NCBI GenBank assembly: GCA_950022295.1
Contig: OX465600.1
Coordinates: forward strand, 303,624,031-303,688,030
Length of the DNA stretch: 64,000 nt
DNA from: Bromus sterilis
Taxonomy: Eukaryota > Streptophyta > Magnoliopsida > Poales > Poaceae
Direction of reading: 5' to 3'
Of this stretch, positions 1 through 11,771 are shown in pieces (position 1 is the first letter of the stretch; each line of letters begins with the position of its first letter). The notes beneath the pieces are model-generated. The model saw only the letters and a program-made list of their open reading frames with translations, was not told where the DNA came from and searched no databases. The position numbers and the translations under genes were made by a program.

Positions 1-345
1 ATGAACTAAAGAGGAATATTCTCATATCACCCCGGTGGTGCCGAGACACCAGCGGAATGAACTAAAGAGGAATAGCCTCGTATCATCCCGGTGATGCTAC
101 GCTACTGAGCCGACGAGAGTGAAATCCGAGTCCATTCCACTCGTAAGTCAAACTCGAAGCGACTCGGCAGAGTCTCGCCGTTGTAGGTTCCCTGGGGCGT
201 CTGCATTGATCCGTACATGTTGCAGTTATAATATTTTTTAATCCGCGTTCACTCACCAGAGTGATCACGACCCGCTATTATAAACCTAGCTAACAATGCG
301 CAGGGTTTACTGCTGAATATTATATATATATTTATAGCAGGCAGC
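1..345. repeat. Retroelement-like flank (host of the LTR array), copy 1
   Basis: Non-coding sequence that continues leftward as 52117-52679 in the second copy. It is the sequence into which the first LTR of the array inserted. Its last five bases, GCAGC at 341-345, are repeated after that LTR. It contains one and a half units of a 56-bp tandem duplication (see 52667-52780). The style, with short GC-rich blocks and no coding potential, resembles LTR or leader sequence of Triticeae Gypsy elements. I cannot name the family. Confidence 0.5.
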
Positions 346-1986
346 TGATGTGCGAGGTAATGATAGTGATTTCTCGCCCTTCGTTGGTGAGCCCCAAGTG
401 GAAGGCGTGATGTAGCACAGCAGCAAATTTTCCTCGGTGAAGATACCAAGGTTTGTCTCCGGTAGGACTCCGGAGATGATAAGTAGGTGTCAGCGGCGCA
501 ACTGACGCGGACCTGCACACAGACACGATAACTTTGTTCCCAACGAAGTTCAGAGAGGTTGTCAATCTCTCCGGTCTTGTTGTTCACAAAGGGTAAAACG
601 CAAGGGATAATGATAGCAATTGAAAGTAAAAGCAGAAAAGTAAATGAGCGTGTAAACAATAATGAGGATATGGACCGGGATACGTGATGTTCGCTAGTGA
701 TGTCTCTCTCCCAAAATACGATAAAATTGCTATGCGAGGTAAAAAAATTACAGAAAGGCAATTGACAGGATTATGAACGCACCGCAATGCTAACTATGCT
801 ACAAAAGAAAGGACGAGGCTCAAAAGCATGGGCAGTACGCCAAAATAAGTAGACCGAAATCCATCTGCATCTACTACTAATCATCCACCTTGAGATATCT
901 ATCCAGAACATCTCACTGGTACTAAGTTGCGAGCCCCACCCAAAGTGTAAACCCCAAAGCAACAGACAACTGCATTAAAAAGAACTTTGCGTAAACTAAA
1001 CAATCCTTGTAACCGCGGTCACAAGCACCGTTGTTTTCCCCCTTGTGGCAACAGCACATCCCCTAGACTCATGTTTCTGTCACTCAAGTGAGTCATCGGG
1101 GGGCATGAACCCACAATCGAGGAAAACGTTCCCTCTTGGAGTCACTACCTACTACTTGGCCAAAGAAATAAACAGCAACGGAGAACATGCATGAATTACT
1201 TAGGAACAAAAATATAAGAGATAAGAACCAAATATATTACTCAATCACAATCTGAACATAATCTCATAATCCATAAGATCCTATCAAACTCAACATAGCA
1301 ATAGCAGAAATATTACAAAAGTGCCTCGATCATGTAGGGAAGCTCACGAGGTCTACACCATGAAGATCAAAGAGGGGAGGAGAACATCACATAGCTACTG
1401 ATCACGGACCCATGGTCCAAGGAAAACTACTCACGAGACATCCGGGGAGCATCCATGGTGGAGAGGAGACTCCCGGAGGTCAATCCTCCCTCCGGCAGGG
1501 TGCCGGGAAGAGGTCTTCTGGTGCTCCCGATCTTGGAAGCGCGGCGGCGGCGGAACAGAGGCGAGTTTGCGAAATAGGGTTCTGTCTTCGGAGTTTCCCT
1601 GTGACGGAGAATAAATAGGAGAAGGGGGGCAGCCAGAGGTGGACCAGGGGCCCCAAGCGCCCCCCTGGCGCGGCCAGGGGTGGAGCCACGCCGGGTGGCC
1701 ACCTGGGCCCCCATGGCTCCCCTCTGGCCCCTCCCGGGCTCTTCTGGAAGCTTCCTGTACGCTGATTTTTCCTGTATTTTTTCCGGAATTTTTCTGTCAC
1801 TTTTTATATGGGGGAAAACTGAAATAGAAAAACAGCAGATAACAGGAACTCGCACTGGGGTGCACTGAGTTAATAGGTTAGTCCAAATATGATCAAAAAT
1901 GTATGAAAGTGTATCTAGATCATAGGAATATCACGCAAAATATGCATGGAGCAAGCAGAAATTATAGATACGTTTTGGACGTATTA
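346..1986 (-). mobile_element. Solo LTR 1 of tandem LTR array (Gypsy-type family), copy 1
   Basis: A 1641-bp LTR read on the minus strand. Its 3' terminus (CATCA) is at 346. Its 5' terminus, at 1986, reads TAATACGTCC instead of the family's usual TGATACGTCC. It is flanked by the 5-bp duplication GCAGC at 341-345 and 1987-1991, so it is a solo LTR left by LTR-LTR recombination. It is the same family as the LTRs of the gag element at 42214-52116: it shares the block around the 'ACCATGGATGCTCCCCGG' start and the GC-rich leader. No gene is encoded; open frames inside it are incidental. Confidence 0.88.
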
Positions 1987-2033
1987 GCAGCATAGGATAA
2001 AAGAAGGTACATCAAGGGGTGACAATGACATGC
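1987..2033. repeat. 47-bp linker between LTR 1 and LTR 2, copy 1
   Basis: Begins GCAGCATAGGAT and ends GACATGC. The same 47 bases recur between LTR 2 and LTR 3 (3664-3710) with one visible change (GATAAAAG versus GATGAAAG). It has no primer-binding site or polypurine tract, so it is genomic flank rather than a retroelement interior. Confidence 0.85.
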
Positions 2034-3663
2034 TGATGTGCGAGGTAATGGTAGTGATTTCTCGCCCTTCGTTGATGAGCCCCAAGTGGAAGGCGTGATG
2101 TAGCAAAGCAACAAATTTCCCTCGGTGAAGATACAAAGCTTTGTCTCCAGTAGGACTCCGGAGATGATAAGTATGTGTCAGCGGCGCAACTGACGCGGAC
2201 CTGCACACAGACACGATAACTTTGTTCCCAAAGAAGTTCAGAGAGGTTTTCAATCTATCCGGTCTTGTTGTTCACAAAGGGTAAAACGCAAGGGATAATG
2301 ATAGCAATTGAAAGTAAAAGCAGAAAAGTAAATGAGCGTGTAAACAATAATGAGGATATGGACCGGGATACGTGGTGTTCGTTAGTGATGTCTCTCTCCC
2401 AAAAGACGATAAAATTGCTATGCGAGGTAAACAAATTACAGAAAGGCAATTGACAGGATTATGAACGCACCGCAATGCTAACTATGCTACAAAAGAAAGG
2501 ACGAGGCTCAAAAGCACGGGCAGTACGCCAAAATAAGTAGACCGAAATCCATCTTCATCTACTACTAATCATCCACCTTGAGATATCTATCCAGAACATC
2601 TCGCTGGTATTAAGTTGCGAGCCCCACCAAAAGTGTAAACCCCAAAGCAACAGACAACTGCATTAAAAATAACTTTGCGTAAACTAAACAATCCTTGTAA
2701 CCGCGGTCACAAGCACCGTTGTTTTTCCCCTTGTGGCAACAGCACATCCCCTAGACTCATGTTTCTGTCACTCAAGTGAGTCATCGGGGGGTATGAACCC
2801 ACAATCGAGCAAAACGTTCCCTCTTGGAGTCACTACCTACTACTTGGCCAAAGCAATAAACAGCAACAGAGAACATGCAAGAATTACTTAGGAACAAAAA
2901 TATAAGAGATAAGAACCAAATATATTACTCAATCACAATCTGAACATAATCTCATAATCCATCAGATCCTATCAAACTCAACATAGCAATAGCAGAAATA
3001 TTACAAAAGTGCCTCGATCATGTAGGGAAGCTCACGAGGTCTAAACCATGAAGATCAAAGAGGGGAGGAGAACATCACATAGATACTGATCACGGACCCA
3101 TGGTCCAAGGAAAACTACTCACGAGACATCCGGGGAGCATCCATGGTGGAGAGGAGACTCCCGGAGGTCAATCCTCCCTCCGGCAGGGTGCCGGGAAGAG
3201 GTCTTCTGGTGCTCCCTATCTTGGAAGCGCGGCGGCGGCGGAACAGAGGCGAGTTTGCGAAATAGGGTTCTGTCTTCGGAGTTTCCCCGTGACGGAGAAT
3301 AAATAGGAGAAGGGGCCAGCCAGAGGTGGACCAGGGGCCCCAGGCGCGGCCAGGGGTGGGGCCACGCCGGGTGGCCGCCTTGGCCCCCCATGGCTCCCCT
3401 CTGGCCCCTCCCGGGGTCTTCTGGAAGCTTCATGTACGCTGATTTTTCCTGTATTTTTCCCGGAATTTTTCTGTCACTTTTTATATGGGGGAAAACTGAA
3501 ATAGAAAAACAGCAGATAACAGGAATTGGCACTGGGGTGCACTGAGTTAATAGGTTAGTCCAAATATGATCAAAAATGTATGAAAGTGTATCTAGATCAT
3601 AGCAATATCACACAAAACATGCATGGAGCAAGCATTAATTATAGATACGTTTTGGACGTATTA
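2034..3663 (-). mobile_element. Solo LTR 2 of tandem LTR array, copy 1
   Basis: A 1630-bp LTR, closely similar to LTR 1 and sharing its altered TA terminus at 3663. The flanking pentamers do not match each other: CATGC lies on the left (2029-2033) and GCAGC on the right (3664-3668). It lacks part of the GC-rich stretch present in LTR 1. The mismatched flanks fit a recombinant LTR made by unequal crossing-over. Confidence 0.88.
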
Positions 3664-3710
3664 GCAGCATAGGATGAAAGAAGGTACATCAAGGGGTGAC
3701 AATGACATGC
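3664..3710. repeat. 47-bp linker between LTR 2 and LTR 3, copy 1
   Basis: Second occurrence of the linker at 1987-2033. It starts with GCAGC and ends with CATGC immediately before LTR 3. Confidence 0.85.
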
Positions 3711-4819
3711 TGATGCGCGAGGTAATGATAGTGATTTCTCGCCCTTCGTTGGTGAGCCCCAAGTGGAAGGCGTGATGTAGCACAACAGCAAATTTCCCTC
3801 GGTGAAGATACCAAGGTTTGTCTCCAGTAGGACTCCGGAGATGATAAGTAGGTGTCAGCAGCGCAACTGACGCGGACCTGCACACAGACACGATAACTTT
3901 GTTCCCAACGAAGTTCAGAGAGGTTGTCAATCTCTCCCGTCTTGTTGTTCACAAAGGGTAAAACGCAAGGGATAATGATAGCAATTGAAAGTGAAAGCAG
4001 AAAAATAAATGAGCGTGTAAACAATAATGAGGATATGGACCGGGATACGTGATGTTCGCTAGTGATGTGTCTCTCCCAAAAGACGATAAAATTGCTATGC
4101 GAGGTAAACAAATTACAGAAAGGCAATTGACAGTATTATGAACTCACCGCAATGCTAACTATGCTAAAAAAGAAAGGACGAGGCTCAAAAGCATGGGCAT
4201 TACGCCAAAATAAGTAGACCGAAATCCATCTTCATCTACTACTAATCATCCACCTCTAGATATCTATCCAGAACACCTCGCTGGTATTAAGTTGCGAGCC
4301 CCACCCAAAGTGTAAACCCAAAGCAATAGACAACTGCATTAAAAAGAACTTTGTGTAAAGTAAATAATCCTTGTAACCGCGGTCACAAGCACCGTTGTTT
4401 TCCCCCTTGTGGCAACATCACATCCCCTAGACTCATGTTTCTGTCACTCAAGCGTCTCATCGGGGGGGCATGAACCCACAATCGAGGAAAACGTTCCCTC
4501 TTGGAGTCACTACCTACTACTTGGCCAAAGCAATAAACATCAACGGAGAACATGCAAGAATTACTTAGGAACAAAAATATAAGAGATAAGAACCAAATAT
4601 ATTACTCAATCACAATCTGAACATAATCTCATAATCCATCAGATCCTATCAAACTCAACATAGCAATACCAGAAATATTACAAAAGTGCCTCGATCATGT
4701 AGGGCAGCTCACGAGGTCTAAACCATGAAGATCAAAGAGGGGAGGAGAACATCACATAGCTACTGATCACGGATCCATGGTCCAAGGAAAACTACTCACG
4801 AGACATCCGGGGAGCATCC
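3711..4819 (-). mobile_element. LTR 3 of tandem LTR array, interrupted by Copia LTR, copy 1
   Basis: The first 1109 bp (minus-strand 3' side) of a third LTR. It breaks at GGGGAGCATCC, where the Copia LTR begins (TGTTGGGG, 4820). The five bases before the break, CATCC, are the expected left target duplication of the Copia insertion. The rest of this LTR is not in the window. Confidence 0.85.
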
Positions 4820-6340
4820 TGTTGGGGTTCAAGGTAGAAAACACAAATTTTTCATAACCTACGAGACCCATACCCAAGACCTATGCTATGGCGATGCAAG
4901 TAACAGACATAAATAGATCACATACCAGTATGTAGTCCGTTAAGCGAGAAACGTTCCCGCATGAACGTGGTTGGTGTAGTCGTACCGGCAATCCCCGATG
5001 CCGCGCAGATCCACGATGACTCCTGTAGCCACGCGATCCTTGTAGACCGATGAAGGGATTACGTCCCCGTCGGAACGTTGTTGATGAAGACCTCACGATA
5101 CGACCACGACGATGAAGTAGCACCACAAGTGTAGTGCCTCGCGGGATTATACACATACAGTATACCAGACGTCCCTCCGGGCTCCGAACCAGTAGAGCAG
5201 GGAAAATAAGATGGATTCGGATCCTGATTCCAGTAGCACGATGGCGTGCGTATAGTGGAGAAATCCCCAACCAAGTGTAGACTCCAAACAAGGGGAGTCC
5301 ACTCGAGGAAGGAGAAAGGAGGGAGAGAGATGAGAGAAACTTGTCTCAAATTTGGATGTGAAGAAAAAGGGCACCCTACCCCTCCTTATATAGGCCAAGG
5401 AGGGGGGCAACCTCCCCTCAACTTCCCATGTGGGACTAATCCCAAGGGGTGGGGGGGCAAATGCGCCCCTAGGGGGGCATGGGCCCCTTCATGGCGCCAT
5501 GGCCCATGGGGGAGGACTCCCTCTCCCCCTAATGGGCCCTATGAGGCCCATATGCCTTTTCTTCCATTTTTAATTATATTTAAATACATTTTAATATTTA
5601 ATTCAGATAATTAAATAATAAAACATATATTAAACATTATTAAATATATTTTGAACCTTTCAAAATACCCGGAACAACTTCCGGCCTTCATCGGAACAAT
5701 TCCGGTGTTCTCTCCAATTTCTCCGGTGATACCGAATCAATCCTTACTGCGTCGAGTACCCTTAAGTGTAACACCCTACGGTCCGGGAAACAGCAGACAT
5801 GATCGAGACAATTCTCATTGATCAATGACTAATCAATTGAACCTGGTTACAATCCTTGATAGCCCCTACGCTTCCATCGAATGAACTTCAATCGCTGTTG
5901 GATCCGTTAACCGTGTGCCTGTTCCCTTTGTCCTATGGTACTTTGCTTCTCCGAGGTTTGATCATCGGTATCCACTATACCTAGTTCGTCCTCGTTCTCA
6001 ACAAACAAGTTTACTCGTTCCCGTGATATTACAACTCCGTGACCTAGTCACACGTTTGCAAACTTTATGGTGCAACATCATCGAGTGGGCCCAGAGTACC
6101 TATCCGTCACACGGATGGACAAATCCCGCTTTGATCTATTTGCATACTCATTAACATATCTATTCGGAATACCTGAAGTACTCCTTTATAGCCAGCATAT
6201 TTCAGTCAGGCGGTGGGTAGCAAATCAAGGCATCCTAATAGAAAGTAATTACGTATGATCATTACGGTCTAAGGATCTGGTCACTACGTTATAGTTATCG
6301 CAATGTCGAACTATGTGACTTGATCACATCGCAACACTTC
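4820..6340 (-). mobile_element. Truncated Copia-type LTR, copy 1
   Basis: The first 1521 bp of the 1788-bp LTR that is complete at 57499-59286. It begins TGTTGGGG and is cut at 6340 by the duplication junction, losing the last ~267 bp (the minus-strand 5' end of the LTR) and all internal sequence. It carries a minus-strand TATA box at 5384-5394. Confidence 0.9.
5384..5394 (-). promoter_or_regulatory. Probable TATA box of the Copia LTR, copy 1
   Basis: Reads CCTATATAAGG on the minus strand in the middle of the LTR, just upstream of a G-rich leader in that direction. This is where LTR promoters usually sit. The assignment is from consensus match and position only. Confidence 0.5.
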
Positions 6341-7680
6341 GGGTGCTCCTCCCCGGCCGCCCGACCTCCCCGAGCTCCTCCCCGGCCGCCCCGATCGAGC
6401 TCGCCTTCGAGTTCAGGTGAAAAGAGCTTCGCGACGTCGAGAGCGTCCCCCAGTGCCTTCCTTCCCCTCTCCCGTGCCGTTTTCCCCTCTGCGGCGAGAG
6501 CTCCGGTGAGCTCCAGTGAGCTCCGGCGACCCGCGCCATTAGTGCCCTAATGGCCAGCCTAACCCCTCTGCTAATCCCCCCTTCTCTCACTGGCAACTGG
6601 GCCCAAAGCCCCTAATCAAATTGGTTAATTTAAATCAGCAGCTAATTAACCCCCAGTGAGGCTGACAAGTGGGCCCTGCCCCTGTTAAATTAATTAAACT
6701 AATTTAATTAGACTAATTGTCACTTACATGTGGGCCACCCCCTTAGATTAATTTAAATTAAATTAATTTATTTTAATACTAGTCACTGACCAGTGGGACC
6801 CACTGGTCAGTTAATTAAAAATGATTATTAATTGATTTAATAATTAAAAAAAAGAATTATTAAATAGAAAATTGATTTAATTATTTTAAATTGAATAAAA
6901 CTTGTTTATTTAATATCTTTTAATCCGTAACTCGGATTAAAATAATATATATATGAAAATTGCTTAGAAAAATTCAACGAATACAACTACGCTATCCGTT
7001 GGTCTACCGCACCCCTCTAACATACTGAACATCGAACCGCCCCCCTCCGGACCGTCTGTCTGATGAATTGTCCGGTACTGCTACAGTACCCGGATCAATT
7101 TATTCCGAACACGAATGTTTCTCAGAACAGATCAACTAGCGCGGATACACCCCCCTTATGTTTGTCCGGTACCCACGACACCTCCGGCTTGATCCCCCCC
7201 TCCGGACACACTGTCCGGTAATCACCGGCGAGGTCGCCATTAGCGCCGAGCTTATTGCATCGTTTTACGTTAGATCACACCGATTGCATTTCATTTGTCA
7301 TGCCTTGTATTGTTTGCTATGATTGCCGGTAAAATCCATATGCATTTAATTTGAATTCAAATTTGAAGTGAATTTGCAAATGACTTTGCCTTCCACTTCT
7401 TTTAAATGGAATTGTACCCACATTGTCACCATGAACATCATCATTGCAACCTTATACATGTGATTATTTAAACTTATAAAACTAATATCTTTGATCCTAT
7501 GATTGCCAGGTTGTTCATAGAAGTGGAACCGGAACAGGAGGCCACCCCCTTCGTTGAAGATCCCGATACTGAACCTCGGCAGCAAGGCAAGCAACCCCCC
7601 TTTGATCATATTTTTCACTCTTGCTCCTTTGTTAATTTCCTTGTGCTGCTTGCTGCATTACACACAACCAAGTCTTGATT
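6341..7680. repeat. Unclassified retroelement-like remnant after the duplication junction
   Basis: A GC-rich start (6341-6560), then AT-rich tracts with TTAATTAA-like runs and repeated GTGGGACCC/ACTGGTCAG blocks (6600-6950), then a TCCGG-rich part (7020-7230). 7505-7590 has a conserved-looking segment (GAAGTGGAACCGGAACAGG and following) of a kind I associate with Triticeae Gypsy LTR or leader sequences. No coding frame, LTR termini or target duplication were seen. Family assignment is inference only. Confidence 0.35.
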
Positions 7681-7685
7681 CAGTT

Positions 7686-7790
7686 TAGGTGGATAACTTT
7701 AGTGTATATAGGTGGATAACTTTAGTGTATATAGGTGGATAACTTTAGTATAGGTGGATAACTTTAGTGTATATAGGTGGATAACTTTAG
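7686..7790. repeat. 23-bp minisatellite, about five units
   Basis: Tandem units of TAGGTGGATAACTTTAGTGTATA. The third unit is shortened by a few bases, and the last ends in GTCTATTT. It lies about 200 bp upstream of the CACTA gene's first exon. No function can be assigned. Confidence 0.85.
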
Positions 7791-7997
7791 TCTATTTTTT
7801 TGCATATAGACAAGCCCTAGTGGTTAGGAAAGATTGATTGATTTTGCCTTCATAAAATCCTTTGTCGCTGACACCTTAAGGTTTATGAGTCCATCATACT
7901 ATGCCCACATTATTAAATGATTATTAAATGATTTAAATTGATTAAAACTTTGATTATTTGCATTATAATAGCCTGCAATTCTTAATTTGCAGATACT

Positions 7998-10805
7998 ATG
8001 GATCCAATATTTCATAGAGATGAAAATGAGGAAAACTTGCTTCACGATATGATCAACGACAATGAAGGTCAAGAAGTCACCCGGTTTTTGAACGATTCCG
8101 GTGAGGGAGACGAGTCTCTCCACCGAGAAGAAGCATCGGACGGGAGACAAGCCGGCTCCGCCTCCGGCGGAACCTTTAATCTCAAAAACACCGGCGAGGT
8201 TGATATATATGTAAATTACTGTTAATTAAAATGCAGCTGTATATGTACATGCATATATTAACACTCTTTCTTCTTTTAGCCCTCCGGATCCGGATCCGGC
8301 CATTCCTCCACAAGACCGAAACGAGGCCCAACCAAAAATTTGCCTGACAATGTGAGGTATAGGATCGAAGAGGTCGGTCCAGACGGCGAACCGTTAGCTC
8401 CGGCCGATGTCAAGAAAAAATTTGTGAAGTCATGCGGAACTCTCGTGAGGGACAACATCCCGATCACCATTCGAGAATGGACGCAGCTAAAGGACCCTAC
8501 AATCTCATTTGTGTGCGACACCATGAAAGACAGGCTTTGGAACATGCTCATGCATAATTTCCTCCTGCGGATGCCAGAGGTGGATAATCCAGCTCAGGAG
8601 GCGGCAGCTAGACTGGAGCTAGAGGCTAGAGTCAAGAAGTTTGCTCTCAGCAAGATGGCCGATCAATTCAAGAATTGGAAGAAAGGCTTGTACCACAAAT
8701 TTGTCAAGCTAAACAAGACTCCAGATTTCGAACACGGCTATGGTAAGATCAGAGAGCAGTGGGCTGACTTTGTGGTGTACAAGAAATCGGAGCATGCGAA
8801 GCAAAGGTCTGAAACAAATCAGGTTAATGCCGCTAAGAAGATCTACCACCATAAAATGGGGCCCGCTGGCTACTCCGGTTGCATGCCTAGGTGGGAGGCA
8901 ACTGAGGCCAAGTATTTTGCTATCGGGATCACTCCAGAGCCTACAACATGGAATGAACGGACAAGAAACTGGTTTTACGGCCATGGGGGCACGTTGGACG
9001 AAGATGGGAAGGCAGTATATAACCAGGCACACATAGATGATCCCCTGCTGCCCATCGAAGATATTAGAGATGCAGTACGTGATATCGAAGAGGGACGGTT
9101 CATTCCCGATAGAGAGGACGACGAGCTCACACGTGCCCTAAAAAATAAAGAACACCCAGGACGAGTACGAGGCACGCCAGGGTCCAAGTGTTGGAAACTT
9201 GCATTCCCTTCGGAAAGCAGGAAATATCCAGATAAAAGCCATAAGAGGAGGAAGGAAAGGGAGGAAGCTGAGAAAGCGGAGGCTGAGGCAGAGAAAACGG
9301 CTACCATACATCGGCTGCGTAATGTAGAAGAAGGCTTAAAGCGGGCGGAGGAGCTGATCGGCAGACTTAGCCAGCAAAGTGGCGGCCAATCTCAACAGAT
9401 GATGTTAGAAACTGGATTCGATGCTGCCGGTGCCCCATCGAATCGGAAAAGCTCCCAAGCTTCCACGCAGCTCCAGCAGGATGATGATGATGCACCGACA
9501 ACGGCTGCTGCTCCTAAACGCTACTCAGTGGATTATATCACGGAGAGCACACGTTGTGAGCTTAAGGTGCAAGTGATGAACTTAAAGTTGACGGTGGCGG
9601 TCGGCATGGCCCTATCAATCCCGGAGAAACCTACTTATCATTGCAACCCGACTCCAGAAGGGTACGCTGTCGTCATGGTGGATGATGTGATGGAGGAGTA
9701 TGAGGAGCTGAAGCTGGACCACCCTGCAGGTGAAGATGGGGAGCTGGAAAAACTAGGAGAAGCAAGAAAGGGGAGTGTTCTATGGCGAAAGGAGCACATC
9801 GTGCTTCCAAATTATGTGCCGCCAAGGTCACCCACTCTTCAGAAGAGCAATCCACCTTCGCCGCCACGTGACCATTCTTCACCGCAACCATCGCCTTCAC
9901 CGCCTCACCACTCTCCGGCTCAGCCGTCTCCACCGTCGCCTGATGCATCTCAACCGTCGCCTCAGCCGTGTCCATCTCCTGAGTCTCAGAGCCAGAAGCG
10001 GAAGCGTACCTATACTAGGAGGGGAAGCAAGAAATCACCGAAACGTAAGCGATCACCCCTCCCAAAAGTTCCTCATCAGAATATGAAGAAGCTACCCGGA
10101 GAGATGACACCTGAGGAACTGGAAGTGTCCGCAAAAATGTCTTATGAAAAATGGAAGACTGATGTGGCCAACAAGAAGAAGCCGATAGAGCCATTGTTCC
10201 CGCGCACCCCAGAAGATCACGCCGCGTGCGCGATACTGAAGAAGAAGCTTCACAACCCCATACCGCTCACATCAGACTATGAACGCTCTATTACAAAGTC
10301 GGCTAAGGCAAAAGAGCGGAGAGTCGGAAAAGAGATTGCCCAGCTCGGACTACAGAAAGAGCAATCGATCGAACCGCTCAAAGTGTACACTTGGCCCCAG
10401 CAGCATCAGGTCGATGCGTATGATCCAAACAAAGATCCGGAGTTTATAAGACAGTACGGAGAAAAAGCCCACGCAGTAGGACTGTCTATTACTGAGTACA
10501 TGAACCGTCTGGAAGAGTTCGAGACCGGCCGGAACGACGAGGAATTCGTACCGGCATACCATTACCGACACGGGTTTCCTCTCGTCAGACCCGAGTTAGT
10601 CAAGGATCTACCAAACAAGATGCGAAAATTGCATGCCTGGTACATGGAAAAATCTGCTAATTCCCAAAACTGGATCTACGCTAAATTTCAGAACGAGCAT
10701 TACGGGCATGGACAAGGCTTCGATCTGATTGAATTCTCAGAATTATTTCAGTTTTACAATGGAGACGCCATCGACAAATCTATCGTCAGTGCATATTGTC
10801 TCTAA
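7998..10805 (+). CDS. CACTA-encoded protein, exons 1-2: Transposase_24-like domain and C-terminal region
   Basis: Exon 1 is 7998-8210 (71 codons, acidic, starts MDPIFHRDENEE). A GTAAAT donor follows at 8211 and a TTTTAG acceptor at 8278-8279. Exon 2 runs from 8280, opening with a PSGSGSG...STRPKRGPTK segment, and the frame stays open to the TAA at 10803-10805. The first ~250 residues of exon 2 resemble the plant transposase (Ptta/En/Spm) family: repeated basic-aromatic motifs, KKFALSKMADQFKNWKK, and a K-x-G-P-x-G-Y segment before a P-R-W-E. Next come a charged coiled-coil-like stretch (RRKEREEAEKAEAEAEK), a Pro/Ser-rich linker with a basic KRKR cluster (nuclear-type), and a conserved C-terminal region ending ELFQFYNGDAIDKSIVSAYCL. 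The role in transposition is inferred from family. Related genes normally splice straight into the protease exons, but here a stop falls at the boundary. Confidence 0.8.
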
Positions 10806-10905
10806 GTACCATTAATTTCAGTGATCAAGCCTTTCTAGCTCAGCTCATTCGTTTCATGTACAATCTTACACTCATCACTAAACTAATTATATATGCATAA
10901 TGAAG

Positions 10906-11771
10906 ATTCTCGAATGCAAGAAAGGACAAATCTATGACATTGGGTTCATTGACTGCCAGTTCGTTCATGAAAGAACTCTCAAAGATACGCCCAACGAGAC
11001 AGAGAACAACTTGTTGCAATCGTTGAAGCATTTCGGCACAAGAAGGGAAATACTATTTCCTTACAACTTCAAGTGAGTGTTACTGTCTCGCACACATTCT
11101 ATTTTGCTTGCTCGGTGTTAAGCGTATAATTGACTCTTTATGCGTGTGCAGCTTCCACTTTATCCTGTTGATCATTGTTCCGGACGAAGGAGTAGTAAAA
11201 GTCATGGACCCGGGACGCAGATCTATGGAATCATGGGAGGACATGCAGGCATGCCTCCGCAGGGCTTGGAAACGGTTCACCGCCAAAACACCGGGTCTTC
11301 CGGCAGAGCTTACATTTGAATCACTGAATGTAAGTACTACTTAATTGCTAGATCCGTGCATCTTTTTGATTCTAGTTTCAGTATAATGATCATGCTGATT
11401 ATAATATTCATTGATATCCGTTCTCGTAAAGTGTTTGAGACAGGGACCCGGGAATAACTTATGTGGATATTATGTCTGCGAGTTCATTCGCCAGACGACC
11501 AAAGAGACGGCCGCAACCCGAAACTTAAGGAAAATTGAAGTACGATAAACAACATTCAATACTTTAATTTACTGCGTTAAATTGTGTTTAGTTTCATTCA
11601 TATATATATTGATCCCTTTCTTTTAATTAGATCGAACGAATGCGGGGCGGTCTTCTACCACGAGAACGCGTGCGAGCAATTCAAGAGGAAATCGCCGGAT
11701 TCTTATTAGACCATGTCATAAATCCGAGCGGAGAGTTCTTTTACCCTCATTTTTTGGAAGACCAGCGGTGA
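10906..11771 (+). CDS. CACTA-encoded protein, exons 3-6: Ulp1-like (C48) cysteine protease domain
   Basis: Four exons with good splice sites: 10906-11072 (GTGAGT donor), 11152-11329 (TGCAG acceptor, GTAAGT donor), 11432-11539 and 11631-11771 (stop TGA). The reading frame is continuous across all three introns. The translated pieces carry the Ulp1/SENP signature: His in NFHFILLIIVP, Asp in VKVMDP, and Gln plus Cys in RQGPGNNLCGYYVCEFI. This family cleaves SUMO-like conjugates; in transposons its job is not established. The exon 2 to exon 3 junction is the weak point. The only donor-like GTACC follows an in-frame TAA at 10803, so the fused protein may no longer be made. It could still be expressed separately or by alternative splicing. 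Confidence 0.75.

Larger units (their letters stand above)
1..6340. repeat. Large direct duplication, copy 1
   Basis: Every base position here lines up with position +52679 (52680-59019). The match is still running at base 1, so it extends left of the window. It ends abruptly at 6340, where this copy goes to GGGTGCTCC and the other copy continues through the Copia LTR. By eye I count about a dozen single- or double-base differences, for example near 595, 1468, 1602, 1649, 2173, 3317, 3719 and 4374. I saw none in the Copia LTR part. Identity is therefore well above 99 percent, which implies a very recent event or an assembly duplicate. Confidence 0.95.

Noticed and set aside
1427..1855. Long minus-strand frame in the LTR (and its copies at 3119, 42399, 43923, 54106, 55798)
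   Set aside because: It lies wholly in the GC-rich part of the LTR, varies by frameshift among copies, and has no domain.
1987..2033. 47-bp linker as the interior of a minimal LTR retrotransposon (TRIM)
   Set aside because: It has no PBS or PPT next to the LTR ends, and the flanking pentamers behave like target duplications.
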